64,000 bases of DNA, taken from the NCBI RefSeq assembly GCF_964246085.1, contig NZ_CAXTPD010000004.1; one strand, 5' to 3'. Of this stretch, positions 42,153 through 49,536 are shown piece after piece. How positions within the stretch are numbered: position 1 is the stretch's first letter; every line of letters starts with the position of its first letter. The notes beneath the pieces are model-generated. The model was not told where the DNA came from. It saw only the letters and a program-made list of their open reading frames with translations, and did not search any database. The DNA comes from Brotaphodocola sp003480315 (GTDB taxonomy: Bacteria; Bacillota; Clostridia; Lachnospirales; Lachnospiraceae). The position numbers were made by a program, and so were the translations under genes.

Positions 42153-42944
42153 ATGAAGCTGAAACGGGAAGGAACACCAAAACAGGACATCAATATGAAA
42201 AAACTGTTTCGAAGGAACCAGATCATCATTACAACGCTGGCCATCATGATCGCGGCTGCCGGATATCTGAATTATGCCGGAAAAAGGGATCTGGCAGCCA
42301 GTACCGGAGAAGACATCTATCAGGCCGGAACCTTTGATATTTCGGAAGAGGATCTGCTGGCGGAAAACCAGAAAAAGGGACAGGAGGATACCGCCATGAT
42401 CGAGGAAGCACAGCCACAGGCGGAAGGAACAAAGCTTCAGGCGGAAGCATCGCAGGATGGAAGCTTTCTGGCAGAGGCAGAGGCAGATGCGGGAACGGAC
42501 CAGGCTGTGGTTGACAGCTGGGACGGCGGTGAGGAAGCCGGCATGGAAAATCCGGGCGAAGCGGTACTGACCAGCGGGCTTACTGTATCAGATTACATAG
42601 CCGGCGTGCAGTTAAACCGGGAGCAGATCCGCGCAAGAAATAAGGAAACTTTAAATTCCATCATTAACAGCACGAACATTGATGAGGCTGCCAAGCAGGA
42701 GGCAATCCAGCACATGATCGCCATGACGGCGGTGGCAGAAAAGGAGAATGCTGCGGAGACGCTTTTGCAGGCCCGGGGCTTTGCAGATCCGGTGGTGAGC
42801 CTGACGGACGGCAAGGTAGACGTTGTGATTCATGCACCTTCCATCACGGACCAGCAGCGCGCACAGATCGAGGATATTGTAAAGCGGAAAACAGAAGTCG
42901 GGGCTGAAAACATCATTATCACACTCTTGAATCTTGAGGACTAA
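42153..42944 (+). CDS. spoIIIAH: Stage III sporulation protein AH
   Basis: A 263-residue protein with a membrane segment (QIIITTLAIMIAAAGYLNYAG, residues 24-44), an acidic linker and a C-terminal domain (QLNREQIRARNKETLNSIINSTNIDEAAKQEAIQHMIAMTAVAEKENAAETLLQARGF). SpoIIIAH is the mother-cell partner of SpoIIQ. GAAGGAG precedes ATG 42153. Last gene of the operon. Confidence 0.93.
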   Translation: MKLKREGTPKQDINMKKLFRRNQIIITTLAIMIAAAGYLNYAGKRDLAASTGEDIYQAGTFDISEEDLLAENQKKGQEDTAMIEEAQPQAEGTKLQAEASQDGSFLAEAEADAGTDQAVVDSWDGGEEAGMENPGEAVLTSGLTVSDYIAGVQLNREQIRARNKETLNSIINSTNIDEAAKQEAIQHMIAMTAVAEKENAAETLLQARGFADPVVSLTDGKVDVVIHAPSITDQQRAQIEDIVKRKTEVGAENIIITLLNLED

Positions 42945-42959
42945 AGGAAAAAAGCCCCT

Positions 42960-42987
42960 TTGCAAATCAGGGCAGATTTGTTATACT
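42960..42987 (+). promoter_or_regulatory. Probable promoter of the Asp23/Gls24 gene
   Basis: TTGCAA (42960-42965) and TATACT (42982-42987) are spaced by 16 bp, 61 bp before the start codon. Confidence 0.55.
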
Positions 42988-43048
42988 ATAGGAAACATGG
43001 ATTTCTGGTGAAGGCTATGGAATCTGTCTGATCTGAGGAGGGAATACT

Positions 43049-43432
43049 GTGGCAGAGTTAGAAGGAAGAAATACACATAAATTATATGAAAAAGAGATGA
43101 TGGGCGAGGTGCGTATTGCGGATGAAGTGGTAGCTATCATTGCGGGTCTGGCAGCAACAGAGGTAGATGGCGTGGATTCCATGGCCGGCAACATCACCAA
43201 TGAACTGGTAGGAAAGCTGGGTATGAAGAATCTGTCTAAGGGTGTAAAAGTGGACGTAACCGAGGAGCATGTGTCTGTAGATCTGTCTTTAAACATCAAG
43301 TATGGCTACAACATCCCGGATGTGAGCGAACGTGTTCAGGACCGAGTGAAGTCTGCTATTGAGAACATGACCGGCCTTACTGTGCTGGATGTCAATATCC
43401 GCATTGCAGGCGTCAACATTAACGAGCAGTAA
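43049..43432 (+). CDS. Asp23/Gls24 family protein (YqhY-type)
   Basis: A 127-residue protein with the Asp23/Gls24 blocks GEVRIADEVVAIIAGLAATEVDGVDSMAGNI and VSVDLSLNIKYGYNIPDVSERVQDRVKSAIENMTGLTVLDVNIRIAGV. In Bacillus the gene at this place (yqhY) lies between the acc genes and nusB and has been linked to acetyl-CoA carboxylase control. GTG 43049 follows GAGGAGGG. Here nusB is 3.2 kb away rather than next. Confidence 0.92.
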   Translation: MAELEGRNTHKLYEKEMMGEVRIADEVVAIIAGLAATEVDGVDSMAGNITNELVGKLGMKNLSKGVKVDVTEEHVSVDLSLNIKYGYNIPDVSERVQDRVKSAIENMTGLTVLDVNIRIAGVNINEQ

Positions 43433-43450
43433 AACAGAATATAAAGCAGG

Positions 43451-43482
43451 AAAGCTGGCCGGGGAAAAGGGTCGGCTTTTTT
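43451..43482 (+). terminator. Terminator after the Asp23/Gls24 gene
   Basis: AAAGCTGGC (43451-43459) pairs with GTCGGCTTT (43471-43479), with two G-U pairs, followed by TTTTTT. A truncated dispersed repeat starts directly after. Confidence 0.75.
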
Positions 43483-43511
43483 GTTTCAGAGGAAAGTGCG
43501 TCCAGTGAAAC
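43483..43511 (+). repeat. Truncated copy of the dispersed multi-hairpin repeat
   Basis: GTTTCAGAGGA / TCCAGTGAAAC around AAGTGCG corresponds to the first hairpin of the element at 13761, with 9 of 11 pairs kept. The remaining hairpins are missing. It again sits directly behind a terminator T-run. Confidence 0.6.
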
Positions 43512-43560
43512 TTCAATCTGCGGATGCCTTGCGAAAAATACGACAATAAGATATCGATAG

Positions 43561-43589
43561 TTACATTTTTGTGAGAATGGTGTTATAAT
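43561..43589 (+). promoter_or_regulatory. Probable promoter of the antiporter gene
   Basis: TTACAT (43561-43566) and a perfect TATAAT (43584-43589) are spaced by 17 bp, with a TG one base before the -10 (extended -10). Confidence 0.7.
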
Positions 43590-43660
43590 CCATGTATGTT
43601 TTTCGAAAAGAACAATTTGGATCGCTGCCTGGGATTGGGCGAACAAAGGAGGAAATAGTG

Positions 43661-45001
43661 ATGAATCTTGCATTTTGCATTCCATTTGCAGGACTGCTGC
43701 TTTGCATCGCGGTGCTTCCGCTCATCAAAGCAGAGTGGTGGGAGACACATCAGCCGCATGCGGTTATATTCTGGTCGCTGCTGTTTGTGCTGCCGTTTGC
43801 ATTTGTGTACGGACCGGGACAGGCGTTTGAGAAGGTGCTTGAGTGTATCGTAGATGATTATCTGACCTTTATCATTCTGCTGTTCGGTCTGTTCTGCGTG
43901 TCTGGTAATATTACCCTGGAGGGGGATCTGGCCGGATCCCCGCGCATTAACGTGGGACTTCTTCTGATCGGCACCATGCTATCCAGCTGGATCGGTACGA
44001 CGGGGGCCAGTATGCTGATGGTGCGCCCGGTCATTAAGATGAATGCCTGGAGAAAACGGAGAAGCCACATCATGGTGTTCTTTATTTTTCTGATCTCCAA
44101 TATTGGCGGCTGCCTGACTCCGATCGGAGATCCGCCGCTGCTGATGGGATTTATGCGCGGCATTCCTTTTTTCTGGAGCCTGCATCTCTTGCCGGTTCTG
44201 CTGTTTAATGCAGTCATTCTGCTGACCATTTTTTATTTTCTGGACCGCAGGGCTTACCGCAGGGATATCGCGGATGGTTTAAAGCCGGATATCAGTAAAC
44301 CAGGTACGGAGGTCCACATTCTGGGGCTCCATAACCTGATCTTTCTGGTCATGATCGTGGCGGCTGTCATCTTAAGCGGAACTCTTCCTGGGATGGAAGC
44401 ATTCCGGGATGCAGAGGGTGCAGTGCGCGGAATCCGGCTGTTTGGTGAAGTGACCTTAACCTATCCGGCGCTGATCGAGATCGTGATGATTCTTGCGGCG
44501 GCCTTTCTGTCTTTTAAAACGACAAATGTGGAAATCCGCCGGAAGAACCACTTTACCTGGGGGGCTATCCACGAGGTTGCAGTACTTTTTATCGGCATCT
44601 TTATTACCATGCAGCCGGCACTCATGATCTTAAAGGCAAATGGCGCAAGTCTTGGTTTAAGCAAACCTTTTGAGATGTTCTGGGCTACGGGATGTCTGTC
44701 CAGCTTCCTCGATAACACGCCGACCTATCTGGTATTTCTGACCACAGCCGGGGCCCTTGGCTTTACCGAAGGGATGACGACCATTTTGGGAACGGTTCCG
44801 ATCGCTATGCTTAAGGCTATTTCCTGTGGCGCTGTATTTATGGGAGCAAATACCTATATCGGCAATGCTCCGAACTTTATGGTCAAATCCATTTCTGACG
44901 AGAATGGTATCCGGATGCCTTCGTTTTTTGGCTATCTGCTCTGGTCTGTTACATTTTTGATTCCGGTATTTTTGCTGGACACGCTGGTATTCTTTTTATA
45001 A
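43661..45001 (+). CDS. NhaD-type Na+/H+ antiporter family protein
   Basis: A 446-residue membrane protein of the arsenical pump / citrate-type ion transporter superfamily, NhaD-like: AVLPLIKAEWWETHQPHAVIFW at the N terminus, GDLAGSPRINVGLLLIGTMLSSWIGTTGASMLMVRP, SNIGGCLTPIGDPPLLMGFMRGIPFFWSL and DNTPTYLVFL. These are typical of NhaD sodium/proton antiporters, usual length about 450. AAAGGAGG precedes ATG 43661. The first of three genes that separate Asp23 from nusB. Confidence 0.87.
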   Translation: MNLAFCIPFAGLLLCIAVLPLIKAEWWETHQPHAVIFWSLLFVLPFAFVYGPGQAFEKVLECIVDDYLTFIILLFGLFCVSGNITLEGDLAGSPRINVGLLLIGTMLSSWIGTTGASMLMVRPVIKMNAWRKRRSHIMVFFIFLISNIGGCLTPIGDPPLLMGFMRGIPFFWSLHLLPVLLFNAVILLTIFYFLDRRAYRRDIADGLKPDISKPGTEVHILGLHNLIFLVMIVAAVILSGTLPGMEAFRDAEGAVRGIRLFGEVTLTYPALIEIVMILAAAFLSFKTTNVEIRRKNHFTWGAIHEVAVLFIGIFITMQPALMILKANGASLGLSKPFEMFWATGCLSSFLDNTPTYLVFLTTAGALGFTEGMTTILGTVPIAMLKAISCGAVFMGANTYIGNAPNFMVKSISDENGIRMPSFFGYLLWSVTFLIPVFLLDTLVFFL

Positions 45002-45016
45002 GGAGGAGAACAGACT

Positions 45017-46054
45017 ATGGAATATACACAGGAAAGTCTCCGCGAGCTTGCGGAGCGGATCTACGACCTGGATGCAGAAGTTTATACCCGTCTTGGTTCT
45101 TCCCTGGGCCGTGTGTTCAACCGGGACCGGGAACGCTGCGTGATGGAGATCGTCCAGCTGATGATGCAGCGTGACAGCGGTCATCAGCTTCGAAGTGAGC
45201 TGGCCCTGATCAGCAATATGGCCCGCACCATCCCGGATAAGGAAAGCCGCTCTATGATCATGCGGGAATACACGGGTATTCTGCATGAGGTGATGGCATT
45301 GCCTACCAGTTTTGGAGATGGAGATGTACTGGATCAGAGGATGGCCAGCTTAAATGCACTGAATCTGGAAAACCGTTTCACCGGCAAGGACCATCTGATC
45401 ATCTGCATCAGCCGTACCTATGCCTGTGGCGGCAATGAGATCGGATTTACCCTGGCAGACCGCCTGCGGATCAATTACTATGATGCGGAAATCTTCTCTG
45501 CGGTGTTAAAACGCCTGGAGGCAGAAAAAGACCATGTAAAGGATCTGAGCAGTTATCCGGGAAAAACTCTGGACATGGCAAATCAGGAAACTGCTTTCGC
45601 GAAGCCGCAGAAGATGACGCTGAAAACCTGGGCTGCCGAATTCAGCCGGTATCACGGTTTAAGTAAACGGGATGCAATCTTTTTTAACCAGAGTGACCTG
45701 ATCTGCGAGATGGCGCGACATGAAGATTTTATTGTGATGGGCCGCTGTGCCGATGTGATCCTGACCAACAATCATATTCCGCACATCAGTATTTTTATTA
45801 CGGCGCCATTTGAGCAGCGTCTGCGTCGTGCCATGAAAATCCACCCGGATTTCAGTGAGAAGAAGACAAAGCACCTGCTCAGGAAGCTGGACCGGGATCA
45901 TCAGAATTATTACCATTTCTTTACCGGAAGAAAATGGGGCAATGCTTCTAACTATGATCTGTGTTTAAATAGTGCTGCTTATGGAATTGATGGTTCTGTG
46001 GATTTTATTCTGCGTATGCTGGACCGCGAGGGAAGGCTGAATTTCCCACAGTAA
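45017..46054 (+). CDS. Cytidylate kinase-like protein with extra N-terminal domain
   Basis: A 345-residue protein. Residues 1-125 are a helical domain of unknown role; the cytidylate-kinase-like domain starts near residue 127 (LIICISRTYACGGNEIGFTLADRLRINYYDAEIF) and ends with FFTGRKWGNASNYDLCLNSAAYGIDGSVDFIL. The nucleotide loop reads YACGG where the paralogue at 6494 has FGSGG. RCADVILTNNH matches RCSDILVEDGF there. AGGAGGAGAAC precedes ATG 45017; only 15 bp separate it from the antiporter gene. Confidence 0.82.
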   Translation: MEYTQESLRELAERIYDLDAEVYTRLGSSLGRVFNRDRERCVMEIVQLMMQRDSGHQLRSELALISNMARTIPDKESRSMIMREYTGILHEVMALPTSFGDGDVLDQRMASLNALNLENRFTGKDHLIICISRTYACGGNEIGFTLADRLRINYYDAEIFSAVLKRLEAEKDHVKDLSSYPGKTLDMANQETAFAKPQKMTLKTWAAEFSRYHGLSKRDAIFFNQSDLICEMARHEDFIVMGRCADVILTNNHIPHISIFITAPFEQRLRRAMKIHPDFSEKKTKHLLRKLDRDHQNYYHFFTGRKWGNASNYDLCLNSAAYGIDGSVDFILRMLDREGRLNFPQ

Positions 46055-46055
46055 T

Positions 46056-46484
46056 TCAGCAGTGGAACAGAATGATCCCACCGATAGCGATCAGTGCCCC
46101 GATTACCTTTTGCCATTCAAATGATGCTTTTTCCACGCCGAAGCATCCGAACAGCTCGATCAGATAAGCCACAATGATCTGGGTCACTACAATAAAGAGC
46201 GTGGCTTTTGCGGGTCCGAGTCTATCCATACTGCGTATGACGGTCCAGGTGATGAAGGCACCCAGAACCCCGCCGATGGCCATGTACCGGGGCCGTACAG
46301 AGAGCAGGGAGGAAATAGGGGTCCGCTCGGAAAACAGCCAGAGAACTACACAGGTGAAAAAGGCGCTGATCTGGACCCAGCCTGCAGAAAGCCAGATGCC
46401 GGTCTGCCGGGTCAGTCCGGTGTTTAAGACACCCTGAATGCTCATGAGGGCACCAGATATCAGGGCAATCAGAAATCCAAACAT
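46056..46484 (-). CDS. DMT superfamily transporter, YdcZ/DUF606 type
   Basis: A 142-residue protein with four or five hydrophobic segments: FGFLIALISGALMSIQGVLNTGL, LSAGWVQISAFFTCVVLWLF, YMAIGGVLGAFITWTVIRSM, ATLFIVVTQIIVAYLIELFG and KVIGALIAIGGIILF. This is the half-size DUF606 (EamA-like) arrangement, which works as dimers. ATG 46484 follows AAAGGAGATATTTTT on the minus strand. Its stop nearly touches that of the preceding convergent gene. Substrate unknown. Confidence 0.88.
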   Translation of the reverse strand: MFGFLIALISGALMSIQGVLNTGLTRQTGIWLSAGWVQISAFFTCVVLWLFSERTPISSLLSVRPRYMAIGGVLGAFITWTVIRSMDRLGPAKATLFIVVTQIIVAYLIELFGCFGVEKASFEWQKVIGALIAIGGIILFHC

Positions 46485-46510
46485 AAAAATATCTCCTTTC
46501 ATAAGAAAAT

Positions 46511-46562
46511 AAAAACTTTGCCGCATAAGATGTTTTTTAGTGTGTCTTCTGCGGCAGTTTTT
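46511..46562. repeat. Inverted repeat between the YdcZ-type gene and nusB
   Basis: AAAAACT plus TTGCCGCA (46511-46525) pairs with TGCGGCA plus GTTTTT (46550-46562) around a 24-nt loop. It has a terminator-like shape in both directions but lies between two divergent genes, where no terminator is needed unless transcription passes through. It marks the right boundary of the three-gene interruption. Confidence 0.6.
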
Positions 46563-46585
46563 ATACCAGGTGAAGGCGGCTGGAC

Positions 46586-46614
46586 TTGTGAAACAGAAAA
46601 AAGTATGCTATGAT
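46586..46614 (+). promoter_or_regulatory. Probable promoter of the nusB operon
   Basis: TTGTGA (46586-46591) and TATGAT (46609-46614) are spaced by 17 bp, 65 bp before the nusB start. Confidence 0.6.
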
Positions 46615-46679
46615 AATGCGTAAGATTGAATAACTGTGCGGAAGACACTGAACAGTTACATCAGGAGGAAGAAAGACAG

Positions 46680-47132
46680 ATGACCAGAAGAGAGATGCGT
46701 GAGCATTGTTTTAAGATCCTGTTTGGAGTGGAATTCTACCCGACAGAGGAAATAAAGACCCAGGTGGAGCAGTATTTTGACGCTCCGGAAGAGGATGACG
46801 TTGCAGAAAACGGAACAGAAGAGATTGTCCACAATGTGGAGATGAAAGAGGTTGACCGCACATTCCTGACTGACCGTGTGGAGGGAATTGTCGGAAAGAT
46901 CCCGGAACTGGATGCCCGCATCGACGAAGTAGCTCAGGGCTGGAAGACCAGCCGCATGGGAAAGGTAGAGCTTACCATCCTGCGCCAGGCTGTTTATGAG
47001 ATGCAGTATGACAGCGAGGTGCCTTCCAAGGTGGCCATCAATGAGGCAGTAAATCTTGCGAAGAAATTTGGCGGAAAGGATTCACCGGCATTTATCAACG
47101 GTGTTCTGGCGAAGTTAGTGACCGAGGAATAA
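46680..47132 (+). CDS. nusB: Transcription antitermination factor NusB
   Basis: RNA-binding subunit of the rRNA antitermination complex. The 150-residue all-helical protein has TRREMREHCFKILFGVEFY at the N terminus and the C-terminal SRMGKVELTILRQAVYEMQYDSEVPSKVAINEAVNLAKKFGGKDSPAFINGVLAKL. ATG 46680 follows AGGAGGAAG; the upstream ATG in frame is not favoured. First gene of a long housekeeping operon. Confidence 0.95.
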   Translation: MTRREMREHCFKILFGVEFYPTEEIKTQVEQYFDAPEEDDVAENGTEEIVHNVEMKEVDRTFLTDRVEGIVGKIPELDARIDEVAQGWKTSRMGKVELTILRQAVYEMQYDSEVPSKVAINEAVNLAKKFGGKDSPAFINGVLAKLVTEE

Positions 47133-47133
47133 T

Positions 47134-48369
47134 ATGGCAAGTGTGTATTCTGTTTCCCAGGTGAATTCCTATATTAAGAATATGTTTGCCCAGGACTTTG
47201 CCCTCAGCCGTATTACGGTGCGGGGCGAGGTATCAAACTGCAAGTACCATACATCAGGACATATATATTTTACGCTGAAGGACGGGACCGGAACTCTGGC
47301 GGCAGTCATGTTTGCCGGCCAGAGGAAAGGTCTCTCTTTTCAGTTACAGGAAGGACAGCAGGTAGTGGTGACCGGTTCGATCGATATCTACGAACGGGAT
47401 GGAAAGTACCAGCTGTATGCCAGAAAGATCGAGCAGGAGGGCCGCGGCGATTTATACCAGCGTTTTATAAAGCTTCGGGATGAGCTGGAGGAGATGGGCA
47501 TGTTTGCCCAGGAGTATAAACAGCCCATTCCACGGTACGCAAAGACGGTGGGTGTTGTGACAGCTTCTACCGGCGCGGCCATCCGCGATATTATGAACAT
47601 CACGAACCGGAGAAATCCCTATGTTCAGCTGATCCTGTATCCGGCTCTGGTACAGGGAAACGGGGCAGCTGCTTCTATTGCAGCCGGAATCCGTACCCTG
47701 GACAAAATGGGACTGGATGTGCTGATCGTGGGGAGGGGCGGCGGTTCCATTGAAGATCTGTGGGCGTTCAATGAGGAAATTGTGGCGCGTGCGATCTTTG
47801 ACTGCATAACCCCGGTGATTTCTGCTGTAGGGCATGAGACTGATGTGACTATTGCCGATTATGTGGCAGATCTTCGGGCACCGACTCCGTCTGCGGCGGC
47901 AGAGCTTGCTGTATTTGATTACCGTCAGTTTGAGGCGGCGCGTCTTTCTTATCAGGCGTTATTTAACCAGGCAATGGCGCGAAAAACAGAGACAGCCCGT
48001 TCCCGTGCGGAGCAGTACCGGCTGCGGTTAAAGCTGCATGACCCACAGAGAAATCTGCGGGAACAGAGACAGCACCTTGCAGACATGGAAGAAAATTTAA
48101 AGCGTGCCATGGAGCAGAGGCTGACCGGAGCACGTCACCGGCTGGCACTTCTTGGCGGACGGCTGCATGGGGCCTCACCGCTGTCAAAAATCAGCAACGG
48201 TTATGGCTTTGTGACGGATGCAGAAGGAAAACGTCTGTCCAGTATTTTTCAGGCAGTACCGGGAGAAAAAATCAGCCTGCGTATTTCCGATGGAAGAATC
48301 CGGGCGCAGGTTATTGAAACGATACCGTATCAGAAAACGCTGGACTTCAGACAGGAAAGCAGTGATTGA
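47134..48369 (+). CDS. xseA: Exodeoxyribonuclease VII large subunit
   Basis: Single-strand DNA exonuclease subunit. The 411-residue protein has the N-terminal OB domain (VSQVNSYIKNMFAQDFALSRITVRGEVSNCKYHTSGHIYFTLKD) and the catalytic region (VGVVTASTGAAIRDIMNITNRRNPYVQLILYPALVQG; GRGGGSIEDLWAFNEEIVARAI; ISAVGHETDVTIADYVADLRAPTPSAAAEL), then a coiled coil. It begins 1 bp after nusB. Confidence 0.96.
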   Translation: MASVYSVSQVNSYIKNMFAQDFALSRITVRGEVSNCKYHTSGHIYFTLKDGTGTLAAVMFAGQRKGLSFQLQEGQQVVVTGSIDIYERDGKYQLYARKIEQEGRGDLYQRFIKLRDELEEMGMFAQEYKQPIPRYAKTVGVVTASTGAAIRDIMNITNRRNPYVQLILYPALVQGNGAAASIAAGIRTLDKMGLDVLIVGRGGGSIEDLWAFNEEIVARAIFDCITPVISAVGHETDVTIADYVADLRAPTPSAAAELAVFDYRQFEAARLSYQALFNQAMARKTETARSRAEQYRLRLKLHDPQRNLREQRQHLADMEENLKRAMEQRLTGARHRLALLGGRLHGASPLSKISNGYGFVTDAEGKRLSSIFQAVPGEKISLRISDGRIRAQVIETIPYQKTLDFRQESSD

Positions 48370-48423
48370 GACAGAAGCAATGCTATGTTTCAGAAACAGG
48401 GCAGGTGAGCAGAAGGAGCAGAT

Positions 48424-48627
48424 ATGGAAAAATCAATAGAGCAGACCTTTGCGGAGCTGGAGGAACTCCTGGAAAAGCTGGAGTCTCCGGATACCACACT
48501 GGAGGAATCCTTTGCCTGTTACGAGGCAGGCATGAAGCTGGTAAAGGCCTGTAATGACAAGATCGATAAAGTAGAAAAGCAGATGATCATCCTGCAGGGA
48601 GGTGCAGAGGAAGATGGAGATGCGTGA
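48424..48627 (+). CDS. xseB: Exodeoxyribonuclease VII small subunit
   Basis: A 67-residue subunit that binds XseA. The motif EQTFAELEELLEKLESPDTTLEESFACYEAGMKLVKACNDKIDKVEKQM is the complete XseB family helix pair. AAGGAGC precedes ATG 48424, and its end overlaps the inferred ispA start by 14 bp. Confidence 0.95.
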   Translation: MEKSIEQTFAELEELLEKLESPDTTLEESFACYEAGMKLVKACNDKIDKVEKQMIILQGGAEEDGDA

Positions 48628-49501
48628 AGAACTGAAGAAGCGGACCGGAGAGGTTGAGAGCATTGTAGACAGCTACCTTCCGGCTGAAGAAGGATATCAG
48701 AAGACAATTTTTGAGGCTATGAATTACAGTGTGCGGGCTGGCGGAAAACGCCTGCGCCCCATGCTCATGGAAGAAACTTATCATCTGTTTGGCGGTACGG
48801 AGAAAGCTGTGGAACCCTTCATGGCAGCCATGGAGATGATCCACACCTCATCGCTTATTCATGATGATCTCCCCTGCATGGACAATGACGAGCTTCGCCG
48901 CGGCCTTCCTACTACCTGGAAGAAATTCGGCTACGATATGGCAGTTCTGGCGGGCGATGCCCTCATGATCTATGCATTCGAGACAGCATCCCGGGCCTTT
49001 TCCATGACTAGGTACCCGGACCGGGCAGCAAGAGCCATTCAGGTGCTGGCAGAAAAGACCGGTATTTACGGCATGATCGGTGGTCAGGTCGTGGATGTGC
49101 AACTGACCGGAAAGCCGGTTCCGCAGGAAAAGCTGGATTTTATCTACCGGTTAAAGACAGGGGCGCTCTTAGAGGCTTCCATGATGATCGGAGCCATTTT
49201 GGGCGGCGCTTCGGCGGATGAAGTAAAGTGTGTGGAAGAAATCGCTTCCGCAGTCGGGCTGGCCTTCCAGATCCAGGATGATATTCTGGATGTGACCAGC
49301 ACCAGTGAAGCACTGGGCAAACCGGTCTTAAGCGATGAAAAAAATCAGAAAACAACCTACGTGACACTGGTGGGACTGGAGCAGGCAAAGAAGAATGTAG
49401 AAGAGATATCTGCCCGTGCAGTCAGTCTGTTAAAGGAGCTTCCGGGGAATAATGCATTTCTGGAAAATCTGATCGCCATGCTGGTGGAACGTAAAAAATA
49501 G
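48614..49501 (+). CDS. ispA: Polyprenyl (farnesyl) diphosphate synthase
   Basis: Condenses isopentenyl and allylic diphosphates to farnesyl or longer diphosphate. The 295-residue protein has the first Asp-rich motif D84-D85-LPCM-D90 and the second (QDDILD), with SVRAGGKRLRPML and GGQVVDVQ as family blocks. ATG 48614 follows GGGAGGTG; GTG 48602 is inside that site. It lies just before dxs, so both serve isoprenoid synthesis. Confidence 0.94.
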   Translation: MEMREELKKRTGEVESIVDSYLPAEEGYQKTIFEAMNYSVRAGGKRLRPMLMEETYHLFGGTEKAVEPFMAAMEMIHTSSLIHDDLPCMDNDELRRGLPTTWKKFGYDMAVLAGDALMIYAFETASRAFSMTRYPDRAARAIQVLAEKTGIYGMIGGQVVDVQLTGKPVPQEKLDFIYRLKTGALLEASMMIGAILGGASADEVKCVEEIASAVGLAFQIQDDILDVTSTSEALGKPVLSDEKNQKTTYVTLVGLEQAKKNVEEISARAVSLLKELPGNNAFLENLIAMLVERKK

Positions 49502-49536
49502 GAGAAAACCTTAGGAAATACGGGGGCTGCAAGAAC

